A stretch of 64,000 nucleotides of DNA, taken from NCBI GenBank assembly GCA_049511415.1, contig JBEKYC010000033.1, forward strand, positions 8,833 to 72,832, in the 5' to 3' direction. A model generated the notes under the pieces. It was not told where the DNA came from. It worked only from the letters and a program-made list of their open reading frames with translations, and searched no databases. Source of the stretch: Bog-159 sp049511415. GTDB taxonomy: Bacteria; Acidobacteriota; Terriglobia; Bryobacterales; Bryobacteraceae. Positions within the stretch are counted from its first letter, which is position 1; the number at the start of each line of letters is the position of its first letter. A program made the position numbers and the translations under genes. Positions 16,921 through 24,272 of the stretch are shown here, one piece after another.

Positions 16921-17060
16921 CAGTCATTTACTAAATATGTGAACGTAAAGAAATACTAACTGATTAGGCCATAGGTGCCATATACTAACTTCAGTTAACT
17001 GCTACAAAAGATACTACAAGCTGTCAGCCGAAAGGATAACCGGCCCCGGTCACGCACAGG
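16921..17060. other. AT-rich intergenic island with repeated ATACTAACT
   Basis: The stretch between the TPR gene and the sirtuin gene is markedly AT-richer than its surroundings. It has ATACTAACT at 16953-16961 and 16982-16990 (29 bases apart) and a small palindrome TAACTtcAGTTA at 16986-16997. It probably holds the divergent promoters; no clear -35/-10 pair was picked. Confidence 0.4.
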
Positions 17061-17108
17061 CCGCGGATGCCCGCGGAGCCCCGGTCCAATTGCGTTACGC
17101 TAGGCCTG

Positions 17109-17825
17109 ATGAGTCTGGAAAAAGCGGTGGAATGGTTGCGCGGCGCGAAGGCGGTGGCAGTCCTGACGGGCGCGGGTATCTCGGCCGAAAGCGGCGTGCC
17201 CACATTTCGGGGAACCGGCGGACTGTGGAAACAATACAAGGCCGAAGATCTGGCCACGCCGGAAGCCTTCGCGCGCGATCCGCGGCTGGTCTGGGAGTGG
17301 TACAACTGGCGCCGCGAGATCATTGCCAAAGCCCGCCCGAACGCGGGACACAAGGCGCTCGTGCGCCTGGAGGTGCGCACGCCGCGGTACACTCTCATCA
17401 CCCAGAACGTCGACGGCTTGCATGATATGGCGGGCAGCGGCCGCATGCTGAAACTGCATGGGGACATCTGGCGCATGCGCTGCTTGTCCTGCGGCAGCAA
17501 CTGGCCCGACCGGCGCGTGCCCTTGCCCAAGCTGCCGCCGCACTGTGGCTGCGGCGGACTGGCGCGGCCCGGTGTCGTCTGGTTCGGCGAGCCCTTGCCG
17601 GCCGGCATGATGCCGGAGGCCGAGCACGCCGTGCTGGATACGGAAGTGCTCCTGGTGGTGGGCACTTCGGCCCAAGTGTATCCCGCGGCGAGCCTGATTC
17701 CACTGGCCAGGCAGGCCGGCGCGCGAGTGATCCAGATAAACCTTGAGCCTACTCCCTTCTCCAATATTGTAGATTGTGCGTTGGAGGGTCCGGCGGGTGA
17801 GTTATTACCAAAGTTAATCGGCTGA
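17109..17825 (+). CDS. cobB: NAD-dependent protein deacylase, SIRT5-like sirtuin
   Basis: The 238-residue sirtuin has TGAGISAESGVPTFRG (NAD binding), TQNVDGLHD, the catalytic LHGDIWRMRC (His117) and a zinc site C125/C128 and C146/C148. Tyr65 and Arg68 (EWYNWRR) form the Y-x-x-R pair that in class III sirtuins binds acidic acyl groups, so desuccinylase/demalonylase activity is likely in addition to deacetylase. The ATG at 17109 is preferred over 17067 because conserved sequence starts right after it. Convergent with the transpeptidase gene. Confidence 0.93.
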   Translation: MSLEKAVEWLRGAKAVAVLTGAGISAESGVPTFRGTGGLWKQYKAEDLATPEAFARDPRLVWEWYNWRREIIAKARPNAGHKALVRLEVRTPRYTLITQNVDGLHDMAGSGRMLKLHGDIWRMRCLSCGSNWPDRRVPLPKLPPHCGCGGLARPGVVWFGEPLPAGMMPEAEHAVLDTEVLLVVGTSAQVYPAASLIPLARQAGARVIQINLEPTPFSNIVDCALEGPAGELLPKLIG

Positions 17826-17841
17826 CATAACTTGCGCTAAG

Positions 17842-19002
17842 TCAGCGTGTGGATGCGGCCGACAGCGGGGCGAAGCCAGGCAGTCCCGCATCGCAGCAGG
17901 CATGCGTGGAAAGAATCGCGCCGTTGGCGAAGAAATTCTGTTCCGAAAGCTGTTTGTAAATCGATCCCGCCACCCCGGCTGCGATGGGACCGTTGATGCG
18001 CCAGCCGCCAGTCAGCAGCACCACCACCGCCAGTTGATTCCGGCCCACGTCGTTGAACGATCCGAACCACCCCAGATGATTCAGCGCCCGGGAATCGTGA
18101 CAAGTCCCGGTCTTGCCGAGAATCGGCTCGGTGGTATTGTATGCGGCCCGCTGGGCAGTGCCTACGTCTACGGCTTCGCGCATGCCGACTTTAACATCCG
18201 CGATCCAGGGCGCGATGTCCAGGTGGCGTTTCACGCGCGGTGTGAATCGGTCGATTTCCTGCTGGCTCTTGGGATACTGCAGATGGTAGAGGGTCCCACC
18301 GTTTGCGATCGTGGAAACCAGCGCCGCCAGTTCTAGTGGCGTCAGTTGAATCCCCTCTCCGAAGGCCGTCATCATGCCGACCCCGCCATACTGGGGCGGG
18401 GCTTCCGGCAATTGGCCGGCACGCTCGCCCGGGATGTCCCAGCCGGCTTTCTCGCCCACGCCGAACAACCGGTCGTAATGTATCACCCGCTCGAAGCCCA
18501 GACGGTCCCCCAAAATCTTAAAGTATGGGTTGTTCGAATGCGCCAAAGCCATAGTCAGATCGAGAGTTGTGCGCCGAGTGATATGCACCGGTGTGTCCCG
18601 CACGATCAGACCTTCGTGCAGGGCGGCGAAGGCGGTCACCAGCTTGATCGTGGAACAAGGCGTGAAGCCGGAGTCGAGGGCGGTTTTCTGATTCACGATG
18701 GTGAGAATGCGGCCCGTTTGCGGGTCGACCACCACCACCGATCCATCATAAGGACCAAGCGCATCGACGGCTGCGCGGCGCACAGTCAGATCGTCGCCAT
18801 CCACGTTGTCTCCCGCGGTGGGATCGAAATGCCCGATCACCGGGCGCGGGCGAAGACGGATGATCTTAGCCGCAGCCTTGGGAGCCGGCTGGGCGGCGGG
18901 CTTCGTGTTCGTGTGAGTCTTGCGCTTTTTAACGCTGCGCACCGCGAAAGACCGCGGCGCCACCAGGCACAAGATCAGCACTAATGCTACGCTGCGCCAC
19001 AT
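17842..19002 (-). CDS. Penicillin-binding transpeptidase domain protein
   Basis: The 386-residue protein has a signal/anchor sequence (residues 1-21) followed by a basic Lys/Ala/Pro linker and one transpeptidase domain. The three active-site motifs are intact: S117-T-I-K120, S156-N-N158 and K297-T-G-T300. There is no transglycosylase or PASTA domain and no dimerisation head, so it is shorter than classical class B PBPs and resembles stripped PBP2/FtsI or class D beta-lactamase-like proteins. It acts in the periplasm on peptidoglycan. The final 20 residues (CCDAGLPGF) are unusual for the family. Confidence 0.88.
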   Translation of the reverse strand: MWRSVALVLILCLVAPRSFAVRSVKKRKTHTNTKPAAQPAPKAAAKIIRLRPRPVIGHFDPTAGDNVDGDDLTVRRAAVDALGPYDGSVVVVDPQTGRILTIVNQKTALDSGFTPCSTIKLVTAFAALHEGLIVRDTPVHITRRTTLDLTMALAHSNNPYFKILGDRLGFERVIHYDRLFGVGEKAGWDIPGERAGQLPEAPPQYGGVGMMTAFGEGIQLTPLELAALVSTIANGGTLYHLQYPKSQQEIDRFTPRVKRHLDIAPWIADVKVGMREAVDVGTAQRAAYNTTEPILGKTGTCHDSRALNHLGWFGSFNDVGRNQLAVVVLLTGGWRINGPIAAGVAGSIYKQLSEQNFFANGAILSTHACCDAGLPGFAPLSAASTR

Positions 19003-19053
19003 GGTTGGACTACGGCGTAAACTCGCTATTATGTAACATCGGTACTAGGCGGG

Positions 19054-21351
19054 TCAAGCGTTATGGACACTTTGCTCGCGCTGCGCTGTGGCGGGCATGC
19101 CGGCATCCTGCGCATCCACCACGGCAATCGCGGCAATATTAACAATATCATTGACCTCGGCGCCGCGTTGCAGCACATGCACGGGCCGCGATAATCCCAT
19201 CAGGATAGGACCGATCGGCTCCGCGCCGGCAATGCGCCCTAACAGTTTGTAGGCTATATTGCCGGCTTCCAGATTGGGGAAAATAAGGACGTTAGCCCCG
19301 CCTTTCAACGTGCTGAACGGGAAAATCTCATCGATTACTTCAGGAACGAGCGCCGTATCGGCCTGCATTTCTCCGTCCACCATCAAGGCCGGCTCGCGCA
19401 ACCGGACCAGTTCCACCGCCCGGCGGACCTTTTCGGCCTGCGGGTGCCGGGAACTGCCGAAATTGGAGAACGACAGCATAGCCACGCGGGGCTCCACGTT
19501 GAAGCGCCGCGCCATGGCTGCGGTATTCACGGCGATTTCAGCCAGGTCCTCCGAGGTCGGTTCGATGTTTACGGTGGCGTCGGCCAGAAAATAGATGTCG
19601 CGCTTGGGCGTGATGAGGACATAGACGCCGGAAACCCGGCGCATGCCATGCCGCACCTCGATGACCTGCAGGGCCGGCCGGATCGTGTCCGGATAACTCT
19701 GCGTGATTCCCCCCACAAGCGCATCGGCATCTCCCAACCGGACCATCATGGAGCCAAACACCGTGCGATTAAGAATCAGTTCGCCGGCCTCCCGCCGCGT
19801 GATCCCCTTGCGCTGCCGCAGGCTGTACATCTCCTCGGCGTAAGCCGCAAGCCGCTCCGAATTCGCCGGATCCACGATGGCAATGCCGTTCAGATGCAGG
19901 CGCAATTCACTCATTTGCGCGCGAATCCGGGCCTCGTTGCCGAGCAGAATCGGCGCGGCGATCTTTTCGTCGATCAGGATCTGGCAGGCGCGCAGAATCT
20001 TCGGCTCTTCGCCTTCCGGAAAGACCACGCGCTTGGGCTGCCGCTGCGCCTTGTGGATCATGACGCGCATGATTTCGTGCGCCTTGCCCAGCCGGCGCTC
20101 CAGTTGTTCCCGATACTCGGCGATGTCGATGGGCAACTGCGCCACGCCAGTTTCCATGGCAGCCTGCGCCACCGCCGCGGCTTCCCAGATGAGCACGCGC
20201 GAATCGAACGGCTTGGGAATGATGTACTGGCGGCCGAATTCCAGGCGCTCCACGCCGTAGGCGCGGCGCACGTCGTCCGGTACGTCCTGCCGCGCCAGGG
20301 CGGCCAGCGCGCGTGTGGCGGCCAGTTTCATTTCGTCGTTGACGGTAGTGGCGCGCACATCCAGCGCGCCGCGAAAGATGAACGGGAATCCCAAAACATT
20401 ATTCACCTGGTTCGGGAAATCGGACCGTCCCGTGGCCACGATAGCGTCCGGCCGCGCGGCCACTGCCACGTCGTATGGGATTTCGGGGTCGGGGTTGGCG
20501 AGCGCGAACACAATGGGATCGCGCGCCATCGTTTTCAGCATTTCGGGCGTGACGCAATCGCCGCTCGAAAGCCCGAAAAACACGTCGGCGTCCACGAAGG
20601 CGTCCGCAAGGGTGCGCCTATCGGTCTCCGCGGCGAAGCGCTCCTTATACGGATTCATGCCTTCCTTGCGACCCTTATAGATGACGCCCTTGGTATCGCA
20701 CATCAGGATGTTTTCGCGGCGAATGCCCAGGCTCACGTAGTGCCGCGCGCAGGAGATGCCGCTGGCGCCGGCGCCGTTGAACACCACCCGCACGTCGCCG
20801 ATGCGCTTGCCCACCAGGTCCAGCGCGTTCAGCAGCGCGGCGCCGGAAATGATGGCGGTGCCGTGCTGATCGTCGTGGAAGACGGGGATTTTCATGGTGC
20901 GCCGGCATTCTTCTTCAATATAGAAGCATTCCGGCGCCTTGATATCCTCCAGGTTGATGCCGCCGAAAGTAGGTTCCAGCAACTGGCAGGTACGAATGAT
21001 TTCGTCGGCGTTCTCGGTGGCCAGCTCGATGTCGAACACATCGATATCGGCAAAGCGTTTGAACAGGACGCCTTTGCCCTCCATGACGGGTTTGCCGGCC
21101 GCCGCTCCGATATTGCCGAGGCCCAGGACGGCGGTGCCGTTGCTGACCACCGCCACCAGGTTGCCCTTATTGGTGTATTTGTAAACGAGGCTCGGGTCGC
21201 GGGCGATTTCCAGGCACGGCACGGCGACGCCGGGCGTGTAGGCCAGGCTCAAATCCCGCTGCGTGCGGCAAGGCTTGGTGGGGACGGTGGACAGCTTGCC
21301 GGCGGGCGCGGACGAGTGGTAGTCGAGAGCTTCTTCAGGCCGTATGGTCAT
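19054..21351 (-). CDS. maeB: NADP-dependent malic enzyme with C-terminal phosphotransacetylase domain
   Basis: The 765-residue fusion decarboxylates malate to pyruvate with NADP. Residues 1-430 are the malic enzyme part: SLAYTPGVAVPCLEIA, NISIDDIKAPE-like NLEDIKAPECF, VFHDDQHGTAI and the Rossmann segment VVFNGAGASGISCA. Residues 430-765 match phosphate acetyl/butyryltransferase (RVVFPEGEEPKILRA, LIFPNLEAGNIAYKLL), which in MaeB is regulatory and binds acetyl-CoA. Length is normal. AAGGAG stands 6 bases before the ATG and TATAAT further upstream. Confidence 0.96.
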   Translation of the reverse strand: MTIRPEEALDYHSSAPAGKLSTVPTKPCRTQRDLSLAYTPGVAVPCLEIARDPSLVYKYTNKGNLVAVVSNGTAVLGLGNIGAAAGKPVMEGKGVLFKRFADIDVFDIELATENADEIIRTCQLLEPTFGGINLEDIKAPECFYIEEECRRTMKIPVFHDDQHGTAIISGAALLNALDLVGKRIGDVRVVFNGAGASGISCARHYVSLGIRRENILMCDTKGVIYKGRKEGMNPYKERFAAETDRRTLADAFVDADVFFGLSSGDCVTPEMLKTMARDPIVFALANPDPEIPYDVAVAARPDAIVATGRSDFPNQVNNVLGFPFIFRGALDVRATTVNDEMKLAATRALAALARQDVPDDVRRAYGVERLEFGRQYIIPKPFDSRVLIWEAAAVAQAAMETGVAQLPIDIAEYREQLERRLGKAHEIMRVMIHKAQRQPKRVVFPEGEEPKILRACQILIDEKIAAPILLGNEARIRAQMSELRLHLNGIAIVDPANSERLAAYAEEMYSLRQRKGITRREAGELILNRTVFGSMMVRLGDADALVGGITQSYPDTIRPALQVIEVRHGMRRVSGVYVLITPKRDIYFLADATVNIEPTSEDLAEIAVNTAAMARRFNVEPRVAMLSFSNFGSSRHPQAEKVRRAVELVRLREPALMVDGEMQADTALVPEVIDEIFPFSTLKGGANVLIFPNLEAGNIAYKLLGRIAGAEPIGPILMGLSRPVHVLQRGAEVNDIVNIAAIAVVDAQDAGMPATAQREQSVHNA

Positions 21352-21376
21352 GCCAGACTCCTTGGCGTACAGCCAT

Positions 21377-21382
21377 ATTATA
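21377..21382 (-). promoter_or_regulatory. -10 box (TATAAT) of maeB
   Basis: Perfect TATAAT on the minus strand, 26 bases before the maeB ATG; a good AAGGAG follows. No strong -35 hexamer at 17-18 bases, so an activator may be needed. Confidence 0.45.
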
Positions 21383-21528
21383 GTTGTTTACCTGGAAGTG
21401 TGAAAAAGTGGGCAGGTCCGCAGCACCGCCATCGAATGGGTCGGACAATGTTGCGTCCAGCCAAGGCCGCAGCTTTGGGGTGATGCGTCAAGCTTACGTG
21501 GACGGGCCCGGACGCGCCTTGAGGCCCA

Positions 21529-21594
21529 CTTCGACTGTTCCGGATCCGGCAGTTCTAGTAGTCTTCCGTTCTGTCTGCGTTTGTGTTTGGCCAT
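21529..21594 (-). pseudogene. Possible N-terminal remnant of a tyrosine recombinase
   Basis: The minus strand reads MAKHKRRQNGRLLELPDPEQSK before the similarity is lost. Basic residues followed by LLxLPDxEQSK is how many acidobacterial phage-type integrases begin. Nothing of the SAM-like or catalytic domain follows, so if the call is right only about 22 codons survive. It relies on remembered family N-termini and is weak. Confidence 0.28.
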
Positions 21595-21881
21595 CCCTGC
21601 AGTTTGCACGACTCGGAAGGCGCATGGCGACCGGACTCCTGCGTCTGCCGTACTTCATTGGATCGGCGCCGGGGCTGATTCGAAACCAAGAGGCGCAGTC
21701 GTTATGGTGGCACCTCGACAGTTCAAAAGAAACTACTAGTCACTGTGGCCATCATCCCAACGAAGCGGAAGCGTAGCGCCTCGAATAGCTCCAGCTTTGT
21801 TTGCAGCACCCGGAACCCTTGCCGACGGTTATTAGCTCGGAAGGGTGAAGCCATCGATCATCGAGGAGCTCCAACAGACGG

Positions 21882-22508
21882 TCAGCCAGCCGTGCCGGAA
21901 CGCTCGTCTGAGTCTGCCTGACCATTCCTGGGTAAGGTCGCCGTAGACTTCGCCGGCCCCTTCCGATCAGGGACTGCTTCCGTCTCATGGGTTGTTTCCG
22001 CCAAACGGGCAGTGATGGAAAACTCAGGATGAAATGGCGCATCTACCTGAATGCCCGCCTGCCGGAGCACGATAGGCTTACGGAAATGCTCTTTGTCGAG
22101 CGGATCATCACACCAGTAGCGACGGTCGTGAGTGTAGATGCGGCTGATGCCCGCCTGAATAATGGCATTGCAGCATGAAAGGCAGGGAAACTTTGTCACG
22201 TAAATCGTGGCGTGCTCCAACGCCACGCCGATCCGCGCCGCATTCATAATCGCATTTGCCTCGGCATGGCATATCATTTTCAGTTTCTCCGGCACGTCGG
22301 CGAGTAACGTGTCGGCATCGTCGACGCCACGGGCAAAGCCATTAAAACCAGTAGAGAGTACCACCTTGTCGCGCGAAGCAATTACGGCGCCAACACGGCA
22401 CCTGGGGTCTTTTGATTTGATTGAGGCCACCAATGCAAGATAAAGAAAATAATGGTCCCAGTTGTTTACATGCTCAGGTAGCGTCAAAGCTATCGCGGTT
22501 TCCGACAT
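21882..22508 (-). CDS. Deoxycytidylate deaminase family protein
   Basis: The 208-residue protein has the zinc-dependent deaminase signature HAEANAI (His ligand and catalytic Glu) and PCLSCC (two Cys ligands), with the N-terminal MxxALVASIKSKDPRCRVGAVI typical of dCMP deaminases (ComEB type). These convert dCMP to dUMP for dTTP synthesis; phage and plasmid copies are common. The last 45 residues are a poorly conserved, charged tail and may be read-through of a damaged 3' end. It sits alone in a gene-poor, rearranged region, which suggests acquisition by transfer. Confidence 0.85.
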   Translation of the reverse strand: MSETAIALTLPEHVNNWDHYFLYLALVASIKSKDPRCRVGAVIASRDKVVLSTGFNGFARGVDDADTLLADVPEKLKMICHAEANAIMNAARIGVALEHATIYVTKFPCLSCCNAIIQAGISRIYTHDRRYWCDDPLDKEHFRKPIVLRQAGIQVDAPFHPEFSITARLAETTHETEAVPDRKGPAKSTATLPRNGQADSDERSGTAG

Positions 22509-22762
22509 CGAAAGTACCTTTAATCACGTTATAGGCCCAAAAAAATCGCGCGAATCGACATTTCCGCCAGGTGATCGGCGGCCGTGGCTAGGTTGAGCGT
22601 TGGGACCGTCAGGAGACGACTATTACTCCTCACAAGCCGTTAGCGCCCGGTCCCCTACAGATCAAGCTCGAGCGCCGATTAGTCCGGTCGTTTCGTAGCG
22701 GCGGCATGCCCAAGACGGCCAGCGTCCACCCGCCCCGGTCGCAGCGGTTGCGTGCTCGGCAC

Positions 22763-22768
22763 TATACT
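22763..22768 (+). promoter_or_regulatory. Candidate -10 (TATACT) of hicB
   Basis: TATACT ends 6 bases before the hicB ATG, so transcription would start at or next to the start codon (leaderless mRNA). No matching -35 at normal spacing was found. Confidence 0.3.
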
Positions 22769-22774
22769 GTGGAC

Positions 22775-22978
22775 ATGACATTCAGGGTCGTGCTGGAACG
22801 TGATCCCGAGACCGGCGATTACTCCGCCGTCTGCCCGGAGCTCCCGGGCTGCGCCTCTGCCGGCGAAACCGAGGCGGAAGCCAGAGCGAATATCCGAGAG
22901 GCCATCGAGCTTTACCTGATGCCGGGAGACATCAATTTGCCTGAAGACGCGAAGCTCTTCGAGGTTACGGTTGGGTGA
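22775..22978 (+). CDS. hicB: HicB-family antitoxin
   Basis: The 67-residue protein MTFRVVLERDPETGDYSAVC...LPGCASAGETEAEARANIREAIELYL has the whole HicB partial-RNase-H-like fold signature. HicB binds and blocks the HicA mRNA interferase and may also repress transcription. No extra C-terminal DNA-binding domain is present. The start at 22775 matches the family start exactly; upstream in-frame codons are not conserved. It overlaps the reading frame of the damaged hicA directly downstream. Here the usual order hicA-hicB is reversed, as in many HicBA pairs. Confidence 0.88.
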   Translation: MTFRVVLERDPETGDYSAVCPELPGCASAGETEAEARANIREAIELYLMPGDINLPEDAKLFEVTVG

Positions 22979-23197
22979 ACGCGGGACGCCGAGGCTCACT
23001 TCGGATCAGGTGATCCGGATTCTTCGCCGTCACGGCTTTGTGCGGATCGGCTCCTCCGGCAGCCACCAGAAGTGGCCCATCCGCTTACCGGAAAGCAGGT
23101 TATTGTTGCCCATCACCGCGGCCGCGTGCTTCCGCTCGGAACCCTGAGGGCGATCATTGAGGGCAGCGGCATCGAGCCTCCGGAGTGGTTACAATGA
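22971..23197 (+). pseudogene. hicA: HicA-family toxin gene broken by a frameshift
   Basis: From a TTG at 22971 the frame gives ERGTPRLTSDQVIRILRRHG, then FVRIGSSGSHQKW, the HicA fold start with its catalytic histidine region. After the TGG at 23073-23075 the match shifts one frame: HPLTGKQVIVAHHRGRVLP, then LGTLRAIIEGSGIEPPEWLQ, ending at TGA 23195-23197. A single base is missing around 23076-23077. In the original frame translation would end at 23148-23150 without the second half. Either a real inactivating mutation or an assembly error. Confidence 0.8.
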
Positions 23198-23373
23198 GGG
23201 CCGCGCGACTGGTGAATTCCGCTATCTCTGCAAAACGCCGTCCACGGAAAGGACAAGCGAGAAGTCACCGGGCCGGAACCATGCCGTGCTGCTCCAGTAT
23301 CTTACTTCAGCCAAGGGGATCTTACCTCTACTGAGAGCCTGTCGCGGGCGTAGAGCCGCTGAGGTCAATGGCC
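23198..23373. other. Intergenic, no recognisable content
   Basis: The bases between the hicA remnant and repeat copy A hold only short unsupported frames. Confidence 0.4.
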
Positions 23374-23806
23374 GATCACAAATCCGCCATCTAAATATCC
23401 TCCGCTCCCTCATCCACATCCACCCAATCGCCCCCACGTCCCGCCACCCGCCATGCTTCGCTGGAATCGAGACGATCCATGCGGCAAATATCCCAATTAA
23501 ACGCGCCGGCAAGCCCCCAAAGTTCACGACCCGCGACATTGTGCGCCCCAGCCACCAAAATACCGAACCGAAAGAAAAACCTATTGATTCTAAAGCTCAA
23601 ATGGGTTCGTTTTTTCAAAATTCCCGCGCCGCTGAAGCCCCAAAATGCACAAAAACGCACAAAAATGCACTGTCGCCGGCACTGGCAAAACCACTTTGCA
23701 ATCGGCCGCGGCGTCAGTCCGCCCGCAAGGCCTGCACGATATCCACCCGCGAAGCGCGCAGCGCCGGCAGCACGGATGCCACCACCGCCGCCGCCAGCAG
23801 CACCAG
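23374..23806. repeat. Repeat copy A: permease 3' end plus downstream element
   Basis: This segment is a diverged copy of 29061-29406. It contains, read on the minus strand, the last ~30 codons of an ADOP permease (LVLLAAAVVASVLPALRASR to the stop at 23714), then tandem GTGCATTTTT-type units and a conserved stretch ending near 23374. Compared with copy B it carries about 90-100 extra bases (around 23483-23579). The high identity in non-coding parts, including the run GGGTTCGTTTTTTCAAAATT, shows a duplication rather than coding conservation. Confidence 0.85.
23714..23806 (-). pseudogene. Truncated 3' end of an ADOP permease gene
   Basis: Only the final TM/C-terminal residues LVLLAAAVVASVLPALRASR plus VDIVQALRAD remain; the intact paralogue at 29314 has the same ending with one residue changed. 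The match stops abruptly at 23806. Confidence 0.8.
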
Positions 23807-23945
23807 GGTTACGGCACGGCATTTCAGATCACTATGGGCGGCACGCTGACGACGTTGTACAGTTTCAGCAGCGTTACTGGGGCTCCGTATGCAGGGCTGC
23901 TCCAGGCGACCGATGGCACCTTCTGGGGGACAACTGCGTATGGGT
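23807..23945 (+). pseudogene. Fragment of a TIGR03803-repeat gene
   Basis: Immediately after the permease fragment, the plus strand encodes GYGTAFQITMGGTLTTLYSF and LLQATDGTFWGTTAYG, one and a half TIGR03803 repeats, without start or signal peptide. It then loses similarity. It marks a rearrangement junction. Confidence 0.7.
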
Positions 23946-24230
23946 GCCCTTGTGACATTCGCCGGGCCAGGGGGCGGGAGGGCACATACTTTAGGCTGTC
24001 TGTGCCGTGATTTCATCCACACTACCGGCCGATTGCCTAAATCCGGCCGATCTATTGAGTTCCACCTGGTGGGGGGGAATCGCGCTCCTTGCTGTCGACC
24101 AAACTGCCGCGGCATGACCTGCACATTGCCAGAAGTGAAAACACTCGCTGAGGGTGAGTTTCCTCTCCGGGTTCACCGGACAAAAGAATATTGACGCAGA
24201 TTTTCTTTGGCCTACGCGTTGTGGTGTGAG

Positions 24231-24253
24231 GGCGGATCGCGGACCGATCCGCC
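24231..24253 (+). promoter_or_regulatory. Stem-loop in the leader of the TIGR03803 gene
   Basis: GGCGGATCG at 24231-24239 pairs perfectly with CGATCCGCC at 24245-24253 around a 5-base loop. It ends 7 bases before the AGGAGG ribosome-binding site (24261-24266). It may stabilise the mRNA, modulate initiation, or be a DNA operator. Confidence 0.4.
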
Positions 24254-24272
24254 GCACTCAAGGAGGATTATT

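Larger units (their letters stand above)
21352..21881. other. Gene-poor 530-base stretch, probable integration scar
   Basis: Apart from the maeB promoter and a possible integrase N-terminal fragment (21529-21594), no credible gene, tRNA or terminator was found. Short frames here lack ribosome-binding sites and recognisable domains. Confidence 0.5.

Noticed and set aside
19444..21483. 679-codon open frame on the plus strand
   Set aside because: Antisense shadow of maeB, whose protein is complete and recognised.
21660..21700. GATTCGAAACC as the T-arm of a tRNA
   Set aside because: No acceptor stem, anticodon arm or CCA end could be drawn around it.
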